DNA from: Harmonia axyridis
Taxonomy: Eukaryota; Arthropoda; Insecta; Coleoptera; Coccinellidae
Assembly (NCBI RefSeq): GCF_914767665.1
Contig: NC_059502.1
Coordinates: 620,001 to 684,000 of the forward strand
Direction: 5' to 3'
DNA: 64,000 bases
Of the stretch, positions 57,301-62,821 are shown in pieces. Each line of letters begins with the position of its first letter. Within the stretch, counting starts at the first letter, position 1. A program made the translations under genes and the position numbers. The notes beneath the pieces are model-generated. The model ran no database searches and was not told where the DNA came from. It worked only from the letters and a program-made list of their open reading frames with translations.

Positions 57301-57519
57301 GAGCTGCTGCCATTTTTGTGATTTTTCTTGCAGCTTGTCCTCAGTCATCACGTCTGGTTTTGGATGAGGTGGAGGCATTTGCTGCTGCATAGCATGAGCG
57401 TGTGCCTGTGCAGCAGCAGCATGAGCTTGGGCTTGTGCATGAGCTGCCACAAGCTGCTGCTGGGCCATCATTGCGGCCCATGGGTTGGGTGGACCCATCA
57501 AATATGGGGGAATCGACAT
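36235..57519 (-). CDS. Prp8: Pre-mRNA-processing-splicing factor 8 (Prp8), 25 exons
   Basis: Prp8 is the U5 snRNP core protein that cradles the spliceosome active site in the nucleus. I followed 25 coding exons, 7104 nt in total, giving 2367 aa against about 2335 in human; the extra residues are almost all in a low-complexity N terminus. Identity to animal Prp8 is very high throughout. By alignment from memory, the RT-like region spans about residues 917-1283, thumb and linker about 1289-1681, the endonuclease-like domain about 1685-1792, the RNase H-like domain about 1801-2022 and the Jab1/MPN domain about 2099-2367. The C-terminal HEVHRP block, mutated in human retinitis pigmentosa, is intact. 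Introns hold six snoRNA-like elements, three DD41D transposons and two retrotransposons, yet all splice signals I checked are intact. Confidence 0.97.
36487..36970 (-). CDS. Prp8: Prp8 exon 24 (2156-2316), Jab1/MPN domain
   Basis: The exon encodes ICAFLYGVSPPDNPQVKELR through SQGSWNYNFM, most of the Jab1/MPN domain that regulates the Brr2 helicase. Acceptor CTCTTCAG, donor GTAAGG. Confidence 0.96.
37043..37986 (-). mobile_element. Tc1/mariner DD41D element, copy I (Prp8 intron 23)
   Basis: Left terminus AAGGGTGTTTTTTTTAGAGC after TA; right terminus TCGAAAAAAACACCCGT. The catalytic ORF is open at 37755-37291, apart from an inserted GGTTAAGCGGATAAGC-like duplication near 37305. It is in the same orientation as Prp8. 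Confidence 0.9.
38035..39016 (+). repeat. 980-bp dispersed repeat, copy 1 (inverted partner at 62822-63806)
   Basis: From TTCAAATGAAAGAAAAAAT to GATCTTGAAATGATT it matches the complement of 62822-63806 at high identity over its whole length. It lies in Prp8 intron 23. A diverged third copy of its right part is at about 58219-58425. Confidence 0.9.
39135..39585. repeat. Dispersed repeat family X, copy 1
   Basis: It starts with an inverted-end unit (TATAATACAAGTGCAGAAGGC... to ...GCCTTCTGTACGAGTATTATA, 39135-39258). It continues into the TTTAGTGATTTTTGCATTG block shared with 47935-48175 and, more weakly, 55050-55280. It lies in Prp8 intron 23. Confidence 0.7.
39973..40354 (-). CDS. Prp8: Prp8 exon 23 (2028-2155)
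   Basis: The exon encodes [20 protein letters not shown] through TISDLRAQ, covering the linker to the Jab1/MPN domain and its start. Acceptor TTTCAG, donor GTATGT. Confidence 0.95.
40385..41304 (+). mobile_element. 5'-truncated non-LTR retrotransposon in Prp8 intron 22
   Basis: The plus strand encodes the C-terminal RT region: SWFLNNNLIMNKDKTKVILF, FLGVYIDQHLDWKEHI (40600-40650), a thumb/C-terminal domain up to 41204, then AATAAAGATGG and a (TTA)n tail ending at 41304. Several stops interrupt it. It fills nearly the whole 955-nt intron and is antisense to Prp8. It is related to, but not the same as, the intron 19 element. Confidence 0.85.
41310..41503 (-). CDS. Prp8: Prp8 exon 22 (1964-2027)
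   Basis: The exon encodes AFSRLILILRALHVNTERTK through LILADYGKKN. Acceptor CTTCCAG. The donor GTGAGT is directly followed by the (TTA)n tail of a retrotransposon on the other strand. Confidence 0.95.
41540..41587. repeat. 48-nt near-perfect hairpin in Prp8 intron 21
   Basis: AAAACT...TGTACATAGACAT, loop AATAA, then ATGTCTATGTAC...AGTTTT. The inner 12 bp pair perfectly and the ends add six more. The function is unknown; it may be a minimal MITE remnant. Confidence 0.75.
41773..42427 (-). CDS. Prp8: Prp8 exon 21 (1745-1963), RNase H-like domain
   Basis: The longest exon (655 nt) encodes AYGNWYPGCKPLIQQAMAKI through DDWLKTISSYT. It includes the RNase H-like domain with its [20 protein letters not shown] hairpin region. 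Acceptor ACTTGCAG, donor GTAAGT. Confidence 0.96.
42522..43443 (-). mobile_element. Tc1/mariner DD41D element, copy J (Prp8 intron 20)
   Basis: Both termini are intact (AAGGGTGTTTTTTTTTGGAG and AAAAAACACCCT), with TA flanks. The ORF 43277-42804 is open from FSDEAHFWL to WGYV. A short in-frame deletion removes VNWPP before the third Asp, which shortens the D-D spacing. It starts 20 nt after the exon 20 donor. Confidence 0.9.
43464..43655 (-). CDS. Prp8: Prp8 exon 20 (1681-1744)
   Basis: The exon encodes DTMDNTTTQKYWIDVQLRWG through LIAIDLAYNLH. Acceptor TTTCACAG, donor GTGAGA. Confidence 0.95.
43700..45228 (-). mobile_element. 5'-truncated non-LTR retrotransposon in Prp8 intron 19
   Basis: The minus strand encodes RT domain segments in broken frames. 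They are EQSGFRKCHSTTTALLNLSD (about 45160), VLVTLDYSKAFDLINHNLL (about 45050), SGVPQGSILGPSLFLLY (about 44880), the catalytic LYADDTQLI (about 44790), and a C-terminal domain (44474-43959). The 3' end runs GAATAAAGTCGATTTATTAT into a (TTA)n tail at about 43700. Motif order fits the Jockey/CR1 type. The 5' end is truncated in or just before the RT fingers. Confidence 0.85.
45235..45395 (-). CDS. Prp8: Prp8 exon 19 (1628-1680)
   Basis: The exon encodes [20 protein letters not shown] through RPSLLADT. Acceptor TTATATAG, donor GTGAGT; a retrotransposon begins within a few bases of this donor. Confidence 0.95.
45526..45802 (-). CDS. Prp8: Prp8 exon 18 (1535-1627)
   Basis: The exon encodes EKASGFEESMKYKKLTNAQR through SIVMDLCQ. 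Acceptor TTTTACAG, donor GTGAGG. Confidence 0.95.
45803..46376. repeat. Prp8 intron 17 with 134-bp tandem duplication
   Basis: Units start CTTTCCCAAGTTGGAG at 46071 and 46205 and are almost identical. A partial, diverged third unit is visible at 45835-46070. Each unit contains AACCTAACCTAACCT, a short run of the insect telomere-type CCTAA motif. Confidence 0.85.
46377..46873 (-). CDS. Prp8: Prp8 exon 17 (1370-1534)
   Basis: The exon encodes [20 protein letters not shown] through TYFPTWEGLF, spanning thumb and linker. Acceptor CTTGCAG, donor GTGAGT. Confidence 0.96.
46935..47171 (-). CDS. Prp8: Prp8 exon 16 (1291-1369)
   Basis: The exon encodes [20 protein letters not shown] through SMGHVLIPQ. 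Acceptor TTTCAG, donor GTACGT. Confidence 0.95.
47252..47360 (-). ncRNA. C/D box snoRNA-like element, copy 1 (Prp8 intron 15)
   Basis: Box C TGATGA 47353-47358, D' CTGA, box D 47252-47255. The flanks TTTTTT and AAAAAA pair. It lies 80 nt upstream of exon 16. The intron is only 264 nt, so the element is its main content. Confidence 0.8.
47436..47612 (-). CDS. Prp8: Prp8 exon 15 (1232-1290)
   Basis: The exon encodes CRTQHEEFNHRDGVWNLQHE through ILMASGSTTFTK. Acceptor GTTTTAG, donor GTAAGT. Confidence 0.95.
47700..47808 (-). ncRNA. C/D box snoRNA-like element, copy 2 (Prp8 intron 14)
   Basis: Box C TGATGA 47801-47806, D' CTGA 47783-47786, box D 47700-47703. Exactly 14 nt lie between box C and D', and they are invariant in all six copies apart from the first base or so. 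The flanks TGGAATTTTTTT and AAAAAAAATTCCA give an 11-12 bp terminal stem. It lies 87 nt from exon 15. Confidence 0.82.
47935..48175. repeat. Dispersed repeat family X, copy 2
   Basis: It matches 39320-39560: TTTAGTGATTTTTGCATTG, AATGTTGGTTGG-AGAACTG and CACGATTTTGTTCTACAAGA are shared. It lacks the TIR-like 5' part present at 39135-39260. It lies in Prp8 intron 14. Confidence 0.7.
48506..48656 (-). CDS. Prp8: Prp8 exon 14 (1181-1231)
   Basis: The exon encodes GRAVFWDIKNRLPRSVTTIQ through MSGFECRILPK. Acceptor CAACAG, donor GTAAGT. Confidence 0.95.
48713..48859 (-). CDS. Prp8: Prp8 exon 13 (1132-1180)
   Basis: The exon encodes FSAEEARDLIQRYLTEHPDP through MRLMKHDVN. Acceptor GTCTCAG, donor GTGAGT. 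Intron 13 is only 56 nt. Confidence 0.95.
49189..49297 (-). ncRNA. C/D box snoRNA-like element, copy 3 (Prp8 intron 12)
   Basis: Box C TGATGA at 49290-49295, D' CTGA, box D at 49189-49192. The flanks CTTTT and AAAAG pair. It lies 329 nt upstream of exon 13. The flanking AAAAGAATTTTTT...TGATAA sequence is shared with copy 6, so these two arose from one duplication that included the flanks. Confidence 0.72.
49464..50400 (-). mobile_element. Tc1/mariner DD41D element, copy K (Prp8 intron 12)
   Basis: A 937-bp copy flanked by TA (49462-49463 and 50401-50402), with both termini intact. The transposase on the minus strand (50161-49543) is broken by stops around the QQDGA box (49920). It is in the same orientation as Prp8 and lies 45 nt after the exon 12 donor. 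Confidence 0.9.
50446..50872 (-). CDS. Prp8: Prp8 exon 12 (990-1131)
   Basis: The exon encodes INNLAEVWDVGEGECNVLLE through CRYVDKIHMFF, part of the RT-like fold. Acceptor TTGTGCAG, donor GTGAGT. Confidence 0.95.
50949..51057 (-). ncRNA. C/D box snoRNA-like element, copy 4 (Prp8 intron 11)
   Basis: Box C TGATGA at 51050-51055, D' CTGA, box D at 50949-50952. The flanks TTTC and GAGA form a short stem. It lies 76 nt from the 3' splice site. With copy 5 it forms a subgroup (GGTTAAGCTGTAGACC in the middle). Confidence 0.78.
51058..51788. other. Prp8 intron 11, remainder
   Basis: AT-rich intron sequence upstream (in gene sense) of snoRNA copy 4. I recognise no gene or repeat in it. Confidence 0.4.
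51789..51981 (-). CDS. Prp8: Prp8 exon 11 (926-989)
   Basis: The exon encodes VGIEFMDLYSHLIPVYDVVP through LLVYKWCQ. The acceptor is again AAG (CTCTTAAG); the donor is GTGAGT. It opens the RT-like domain region. Confidence 0.94.
52194..52484 (-). CDS. Prp8: Prp8 exon 10 (829-925)
   Basis: The exon encodes DGPYISPEEAVAIYTTTVHW through LTQRAFKE. The acceptor is the uncommon AAG (TTCACCAAG); the donor is GTAAGT. Confidence 0.94.
52599..52805 (-). CDS. Prp8: Prp8 exon 9 (760-828)
   Basis: The exon encodes VPGLPIPIENMILRYVKMKA through KAEQERQHNYLK. Acceptor GTTTATAG, donor GTAAGT. Confidence 0.95.
52881..52989 (-). ncRNA. C/D box snoRNA-like element, copy 5 (Prp8 intron 8)
   Basis: Box C AATGATGA (TGATGA 52982-52987), D' CTGA, box D CTGA (52881-52884). 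The immediate flanks GATTTTTTTTT and AAAAAAAAAATC pair for about ten bases, as expected for a C/D terminal stem. It lies 75 nt upstream of exon 9, the usual position for an intron-processed C/D snoRNA. The whole intron is only 228 nt. Confidence 0.8.
53034..53360 (-). CDS. Prp8: Prp8 exon 8 (651-759)
   Basis: The exon encodes GPVSKGPGCGFWAPGWRVWL through EAWRCWKANIPWK. Acceptor CCCCCAG, donor GTAAGT. Confidence 0.95.
53671..53777 (-). ncRNA. C/D box snoRNA-like element, copy 6 (Prp8 intron 7)
   Basis: In Prp8 sense it starts GATGATGA (box C TGATGA, 53770-53775) and ends CTGA (box D, 53671-53674), with internal D' CTGA. It is two bases shorter than its relatives, in the D-guide region. The flanks CTTTT and AAAAG form a terminal stem. 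It lies 310 nt from the 3' splice site, further than most copies, and shares its flanks with copy 3. Confidence 0.7.
53959..54185 (-). CDS. Prp8: Prp8 exon 7 (575-650)
   Basis: The exon encodes AFHLCREILRLTKLIIDSHV through KHLIYYRFNT. Acceptor TTTTCAG, donor GTGAGT. Intron 7 downstream carries snoRNA-like copy 6. Confidence 0.95.
54247..54627 (-). CDS. Prp8: Prp8 exon 6 (447-574)
   Basis: The exon encodes RCRRAIDIPLVKSWYMEHSP through TTKERKKSRFGN. Acceptor TTTGCAG, donor GTGAGT. Confidence 0.95.
54717..54970 (-). CDS. Prp8: Prp8 exon 5 (363-447)
   Basis: The exon encodes YHAPNVVYIKTEDPDLPAFY through LLWAPRPFNMRS. Acceptor GTTTTAG, donor GTAATT (a weaker donor). Confidence 0.95.
55050..55280. 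repeat. Dispersed repeat family X, copy 3
   Basis: It resembles 39135-39585 and 47935-48175: TGCAGAATGGGCTCC...GCCTTCTGCAACGAGTATTA, followed by TAGTGACTTTTGTATTG and a GGCAGTTGGTATGACTG-like block. It is more diverged than the other two. Confidence 0.5.
55892..55937. repeat. 46-bp near-perfect GC-rich palindrome
   Basis: TTCCGGCCTAGTCCGGGAAG then TACGTAC then TTTCCGGACTAGGCCGGGAA is its own reverse complement apart from two mismatched positions in each arm; the centre is GTAC|GTAC. A weaker relative (GTCCAGGAAGTGAGCACTTC then CCGGAC) follows at 55962-55987. Both stand out from the AT-rich intron around them. Confidence 0.85.
56253..56378 (-). CDS. Prp8: Prp8 exon 4 (321-362)
   Basis: The exon encodes [20 protein letters not shown] through YLYNNMPHFVHLSW. 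Acceptor TTTTTAG, donor GTGAGT. Confidence 0.95.
56447..56875 (-). CDS. Prp8: Prp8 exon 3 (178-320)
   Basis: It begins [20 protein letters not shown] and ends FEPLIKDMNPA. It contains the YVNGSTYRKW block. Acceptor TTTCAG, donor GTGAGT. Confidence 0.95.
56929..57093 (-). CDS. Prp8: Prp8 exon 2 (123-177)
   Basis: The exon encodes ALKYMPHAVMKLLENMPMPW through VIEPVYIAQWG. The acceptor is ATTTTAG and the donor GTAAGT. Confidence 0.95.
57152..57519 (-). CDS. Prp8: Prp8 exon 1 (residues 1-122)
   Basis: The ATG is at 57519-57517, preceded by GGCAAT. About 55 residues of Met/Ala/His/Gln/Pro-rich sequence precede the conserved core, which starts near EDKLQEKSQKWQQLQ. The donor GTGAGT follows at 57151. 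Confidence 0.95.
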
Positions 57520-58904
57520 ATTGCCTTTTTCCTATTCAAAGTAAGTATTATGTATTATTACTTCAATGGTTATGCTTACAAACAAATTGAAAGAGGTTAA
57601 GATGTTTTCGGTTCGAGGGAAAAATTAATATATCCTTAAAATTTCTGTTTCTCACCTATTTTTAAAATGTAACTATTCGATTTTCGATATCTACACAATT
57701 CATAAACATTTCTAATCTCGAATTAAATAAATTCGTTTACAAACGTTTTTTTGCTGGCATTCAGCAAGCTGAACCACAGATAAATAAAACTTTTGAGCAA
57801 ATCATTTGACTGACAGACAACGTTAAAATCTATGGATGTTGCTATGAGGACGCAGCTGTCGTCCAGTAAAATGGCGGACAATTTAACGATTTCGAAAAAA
57901 TGAGCACAGACATAAAATCTAGTACTTTTGCGACAATTGCACCCTTGGAGATCACAAATACCTTTACAAAGTTAGGTCAAAAGCTCCTAATTTTACCAAC
58001 GATCCCAATCGACTAGGAACTAGGAAGAATTAATTATCAATTTGTATTGGTGCATACAACCCGATCTATTATAAAATCAGCAATCAGTTCCTTCCTAACA
58101 TTGCTCAAAACTGAGATAATAGGAATTTTGTACATAAGTTGCGCTTTTATTCGGTCCTACAGAATATTTAAAGGGTCCATTGGGGATCATTTTTACCGAT
58201 GAACATTAATCCTCTTGCTCTAGACTCTAGAAAAAATAAATTATCAATTCGAATAGACATAACACAGAAGTGTAGATCCGTTTTTTTTAATTTCAAAAAT
58301 TCAATTCTGTAAAGAATTTCCTGAAATTACCCTCCTTTCTGCCAATCACCTGTAGAATCCTGTAACATATAGATCCTAACAAAACTTAGTTTGAGCTATT
58401 CTTCCTAGATGTCGCCACAGAAAAAAAAAGGTGGATGCGCTAAATCAAGCGCATTCGCCATTTAACTCTTGGTAGACTTGGTACGATTGACAATAATTTA
58501 TGAATAGTGTTTTTGGTCTGTTTGGTGTTTATCGTGGAATATGTTTATTCTGTGGAAAATATTCAAATTATTCCAACAAATAATACTAAACATATTATAA
58601 ATTTCTTAAAGAAGGCGAATGCTTATCATTTGAAAGTGTTCTAAGATTTGTTCTGTGATTGTAATATGTTGACATCACAGTGACGTAGATTAATTATATT
58701 TTGATTTACAAATAATAATTGGACACGATAGATTATATTCAGCTATTTTCAATAAGGTAAACATATTACTAATATTGCATTATCAGATTTCTTGAATGGA
58801 GGAGAGATAATATTTTTCCAAAAGAACTTTACAATCTGAAACGTACCAGTTGAGAACATAATATCTTCCATATTTTTTAGTATTGTGAAATATTTATCTA
58901 AGAA
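57520..58904. other. Divergent promoter region between Prp8 and nucleobindin
   Basis: The two start codons are 1385 bp apart and point away from each other, so both promoters must lie here. From about 58219 to 58425 there is a degenerate copy of the 980-bp repeat (AAATAAATTATCA, TAGAATCCTGTAAC-TATA and TTCCTAGATGTCGC blocks). I cannot identify core promoter elements with confidence. Confidence 0.5.
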
Positions 58905-59501
58905 ATGGCCCAACTCAGGTCAATTTTTATTGTAATATGTGTCACAGTAACTATGTTGCAAACATGTTACGCTCCTCCTGTAAAAGAAGGTGTTAAAGAA
59001 ACTCCAGAAACTAAAAATCAGGATCCAGGTATTGAAAACTATATGGAGTACCATAGGTATTTGTCCGAAGTAGTGCAAGCTTTAGAATCAGATCCAGATT
59101 TTAAAGAAAAAATACAGAAAGCACCTGAAGAAGAAATACGGTCAGGCAAAATTGCTGACCAATTGGAATTTGTTTCTCATCATGTTAGAACTAAATTGGA
59201 CGAAATAAAACGAGTAGAATTAGAAAGACTGAAAGAATTAGTTGAGAAAAAGAGGAAACTACAGGGAAATGATGACACAGAAGACCCTACCCATAAACAT
59301 ATAGATCATGCAAATCCTCAGACATTTGAAATTGAAGATTTGAAAAAGCTGATTGCTAAGACTCAGGAAGATTTAGCCGAGGCTGACAAAATGAGAAGAG
59401 AGGAATTCAAAGAATATGAGATGAACAAAGAATTTGAAAAACAAAAGAAGTTGAATTCAACTAATGGAGAAGATAGGACTAAATTAGAGAAAGAACTTAA
59501 G
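58905..59501 (+). CDS. NUCB1: Nucleobindin exon 1 (residues 1-199)
   Basis: The start context is AAGAAATGG. The exon encodes the signal peptide, the conserved NYMEYHRYLSEVVQALESDP and KLDEIKRVELERLKELV segments, and Glu/Lys-rich helices. The donor GTGAAG is at 59502; read-through meets a stop five codons later. Confidence 0.92.
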
Positions 59502-62276
59502 GTGAAGTATAATTAGTAGTCACTGAAAAGTATTAAATTTTTTTTTTACCTTAGGAACAAGAGGAAAAGCATAAAAAACACGAAAAATTGCATGAACCAG
59601 GACATAAGGCCCAACTAGAAGAAGTATGGCAAGAGCAGGATCAAATGCAGCAAGAATTCGACCCCAAAACATTTTTCCTACTTCATGACATGGATTCTAA
59701 TGGACTTTGGGATGAGAACGAAGTTAAGGCATTGTTTTTGAAGGAATTGGACAAAATGTACCAGGCTGGTGCACCAGAAGACGACATAAGAGAACGTATG
59801 GAAGAAATGGAAAGGATGAGAGAACAAGTTTTCAGAGAGGTAAATAAAGAATTTAGAAAAGTATAAATTTGATTATACAGCAATCAAATACATCTAGGTG
59901 GATAGCAACAGGGATGGTTTCATAGATTTCCAAGAATTCATAGCTCAAACCAAAAAACAAGATTTCAATGAGGACCATGGCTGGAACGGACTCGACGAAC
60001 AGAAACCTTACACAGATGAAGAACTTCAAGAGTATATCTCCAGGCATCAGATGAACCAGCAACAGTTCCAACAACATCCTCCTCCTGTTCAGTACCACCA
60101 AAATGCACCCCCTCAGGCCCAATTTCACCCAGGACAAGTGCCTCAGAGCCCTCCTCAACAAGTTCCGGTGAGCATTTCTTATAATATACTTTGTTCTCAG
60201 GCCTACCTAATAGCGTAATCTACTCTAAGAAAATATTTGGCAGATTACACTTTTTTTACTAGTTGGACTCTCAAAAATGTGAAAAAGTGAGTTTGAAAAA
60301 TATTGTCCCATTTATTGATATTCTCATAGATTAGACTTCTAAGAATTATATGAATTCATTTGATAAAATTATGTTATTGAATATACAAAAAAGCTCTAAA
60401 AGGACCCCGCACGGTTTCTATGGAAAATGGGTCCCAGTCGAATTGGCTGAAAATTTAGTAAAATGTAGTTTATGAAGTCCTGATCAAATGTCTCCATGGG
60501 CACAACAAGATCTACTGTACAGTTTTTGAGATACAGGGTGTCAAACATGCAGAGAGAGGGTTGTTACTTACCTTTAGAAAATCAATAATGTGGCGATTTT
60601 TTTGTTGCAAAAAGTTGAAGATAATAATTACAATCTCAATATTGTCGACACGAGTTGTAATAAGAAGTTATAAGACTCCCTATACAGGGTTATCAATAAT
60701 TACATTTATGTAATTTTTCCAACAAACTCAGTCTAATGCAAAAGCTTGTAGACTTGCAGAATAAGTAAAAAACATTTGATTTTATTATTGGTTGATCTGA
60801 AGTTACTATTATACGGGGTCTTCCACTTTTTTAGTTGTAGTAATTTAATTTTTTTCAGGAACATATAGAAAAATTATACATAAAAGTAGAAAACTAAATA
60901 TAATATGATCAATATTCTGTGGCTCTTGTCTATTTATTGCATCTTGTACGGATCATATAATTCGGTTGGGGGATAGGCCGAGCGAATGTTTGGTACGTTC
61001 CACATAAAGCTAATATCGGATGCAAGCCATCAACAAATAATAGAATCCGTACATAATCATAATTACAATGTCTTAACAGACATGGTAAGAAATATTTTTA
61101 ATGCAGTAGTCTCCCATTTGATTGCTGCATCATCATGCGGTCGACCAGGATCCGTACAAGATGCAACAAATAGACAAGAGCCACAGAATATTGACCATAT
61201 TATATTTAGTTTTCTACTTTTATGTTTAAGTTTTCTATATGTTCCTGAAAAAAATTATATTATTACAACTAAAAAAGTGGAAGACCCCGTATAATAGTAA
61301 CCTCAGATCAACCAATATTAAAATCAAATGTTTTTTACTTATTCTGCAAGTCTACGAGCTTTTGCATTTGACTGAGTTTGTTCGAAGAATTACATAAAAA
61401 TTATGTAATTATTGATAACCCTGTATATGGAGTCTTATCACTTCTTATTACAACTCGGGTCGACAATATTGAGATTGTAATTATTATCTTCAACTTTTTG
61501 TAACAAAAAAATCGCCACATTATTGATTTTCTAAAGGTAAGTAACAACCATCTCTCTGCATGTTTGACACCCTGTATCTCAAAAACTGTACATTAGATCT
61601 TGTTGTGCCCATGGAGACATTTGATCAGGACTTCATAAACTACATTTTACTAAATTTTCAGCCAATTCGACTGGGACCCATTTTCCATAGAAACCGTGCG
61701 GGGTCCTTTGAAACTTAACCTAAACAATGCATTTGAAGAATGACCTTGAAGCATTGCCACCTTGTCAAAAGTGATACTTATGCAACTTGGATTACTGATC
61801 GACTGTAATTTACTCTTTCATTATTTTTACAGGATCGTTTCCCGGATTTGAACACAAACGAAATCTACCCTCCTCACCCTAACGCAGTTCCTCAGAACAA
61901 TTTCAACAAGCAGCCTCAGTATCAACAGCAGCCCAACGCGGTACCTGGTCAGCACCCGAATCAGGTATATTCTCAACAAAATCCCAATCCTCAGGTTGTG
62001 TACCAGCAGCAGAACCAGCATCCGAACAACATCCAATACCAACAGCATCAAGCCAATGTGCAGTACCAGCAACCTCCAGCCAATCCTAACCAGCAAGCTC
62101 AAAACAATGCTGCCAACTTCCAACAACCGCAAGGGAACTACCAGCAGATGAACGCACAAGGTGTACCAACCAACCAGGTACCACAGCATGGAGGGGTACA
62201 AAGCAATCAAATCCCTCAACAGAATATCCCACCCCCGAATAACGCTCAACAACCACCGATGGTTAAACAGGTCTGA
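58905..62276 (+). CDS. NUCB1: Nucleobindin (NUCB-type Ca2+-binding protein)
   Basis: Four exons (58905-59501, 59555-59839, 59898-60167, 61833-62276) encode 531 aa, with all introns at phase 0. The order is: signal peptide (about 1-23, ending CYA), a charged helical region with coiled-coil character, EF-hand 1 (residues 244-255, D-x-D-x-N-G-x-x-D-x-x-E), EF-hand 2 (296-307, D-x-N-x-D-G-x-x-D-x-x-E), and a long Gln/Asn/Pro-rich tail. This is the nucleobindin/CALNUC architecture. These proteins bind calcium in the Golgi and secretory pathway and can contact G-alpha subunits, by family knowledge. Both EF-hand loops have all canonical ligands. Confidence 0.93.
59555..59839 (+). CDS. NUCB1: Nucleobindin exon 2 (200-294), EF-hand 1
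   Basis: Acceptor TTTACCTTAG. The exon encodes EQEEKHKKHEKLHEPGHKAQ, the FDPKTFFLLHDMDSNGLWDE EF-hand, and the RMEEMERMREQVFRE helix. Donor GTAAAT at 59840. The intron falls exactly before the second Ca2+ loop. Confidence 0.93.
59898..60167 (+). CDS. NUCB1: Nucleobindin exon 3 (295-384), EF-hand 2
   Basis: Acceptor ACATCTAG. It starts VDSNRDGFIDFQEFIAQTKK, then LDEQKPYTDEELQEYISRHQ, and enters the Gln/Pro-rich tail. Donor GTGAGC at 60168. Confidence 0.92.
60398..61709. repeat. 1.3-kb foldback element in nucleobindin intron 3
   Basis: Arms of about 550 bp are inverted complements. The left begins AAAGGACCCCGCACGGTTTC (60398) and the right ends with its complement (61709). Pairing continues to TGCATCTTGTACGGATC at 60938-60954 and GATCCGTACAAGATGCA at 61149-61165. 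A loop of about 195 bp (60955-61148) contains an open stretch with no recognised domain. Confidence 0.88.
61833..62276 (+). CDS. NUCB1: Nucleobindin exon 4 (385-531), Gln/Asn-rich tail
   Basis: Acceptor TTTTTACAG. It starts DRFPDLNTNEIYPPHPNAVP. The remaining 130 residues are dominated by Gln, Asn and Pro (for example NQHPNNIQYQQHQANVQYQQ), and it ends PPMVKQV and TGA. The open frames on the opposite strand here are by-products of this composition. Confidence 0.9.
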   Translation, partial: DRFPDLNTNEIYPPHPNAVPQNNFNKQPQYQQQPNAVPGQHPNQVYSQQNPNPQVVYQQQNQHPNNIQYQQHQANVQYQQPPANPNQQAQNNAANFQQPQGNYQQMNAQGVPTNQVPQHGGVQSNQIPQQNIPPPNNAQQPPMVKQV

Positions 62277-62590
62277 GAATCTGAATTTATTTCATTTTAT
62301 TGATTCAGATTTCAAAGTGTCAAATATTTAGACAAATTTGTTCTTGTTATCGAGAGCTGTTAGATGTGTTGATTTGCGTCTTCTACTTCTAACGGATTAA
62401 TATTTTGAAGAATTGTTATTTTTATATTGGAAATCGGTGTTTTTCAAGATTTCCAGAATTCCCTTTTGTGATAACATTTGATTGATTGTATTTTGGATCT
62501 GTTTTTGGATAATTGCATTTAAAATGTTTCCTCCTTTGATATTTTCATTATTGTTTGAATATTTGTAATTTATTTATATTGAAATGGTTC

Positions 62591-62596
62591 AATAAA
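62591..62596 (+). promoter_or_regulatory. Poly(A) signal of nucleobindin
   Basis: AATAAA lies 315 nt after the stop, in an AT-rich 3' UTR; it is the first canonical signal. Confidence 0.65.
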
Positions 62597-62821
62597 TTTG
62601 TGATACACATTTATGAATTTGTTATTACTATATTGCGAATTTGGAAGCTTTTGCACTCTTCAAATTTCAATTAGGACTGAAAGAACATTCTTTATCAAGA
62701 TTTGTCTACTTCGGATGAAATCAATTATTTTATGGGAATTAAATTTTAAAATTAAAGACAGAATTGGTTAAGACCTCGAAATCAATTAGTCAAACTTCAT
62801 TTAACATCATATATGGCTCAA

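Noticed and set aside
60986..61294. A 102-aa frame as a gene
   Set aside because: It starts in the loop of the foldback and continues into the inverted arm, so it is repeat sequence.
59853..62252. Open frames on the minus strand opposite nucleobindin (for example 62252-61827)
   Set aside because: They are by-products of the Gln/Asn/Pro-rich tail codons; they are Leu/Val-rich with no family features.
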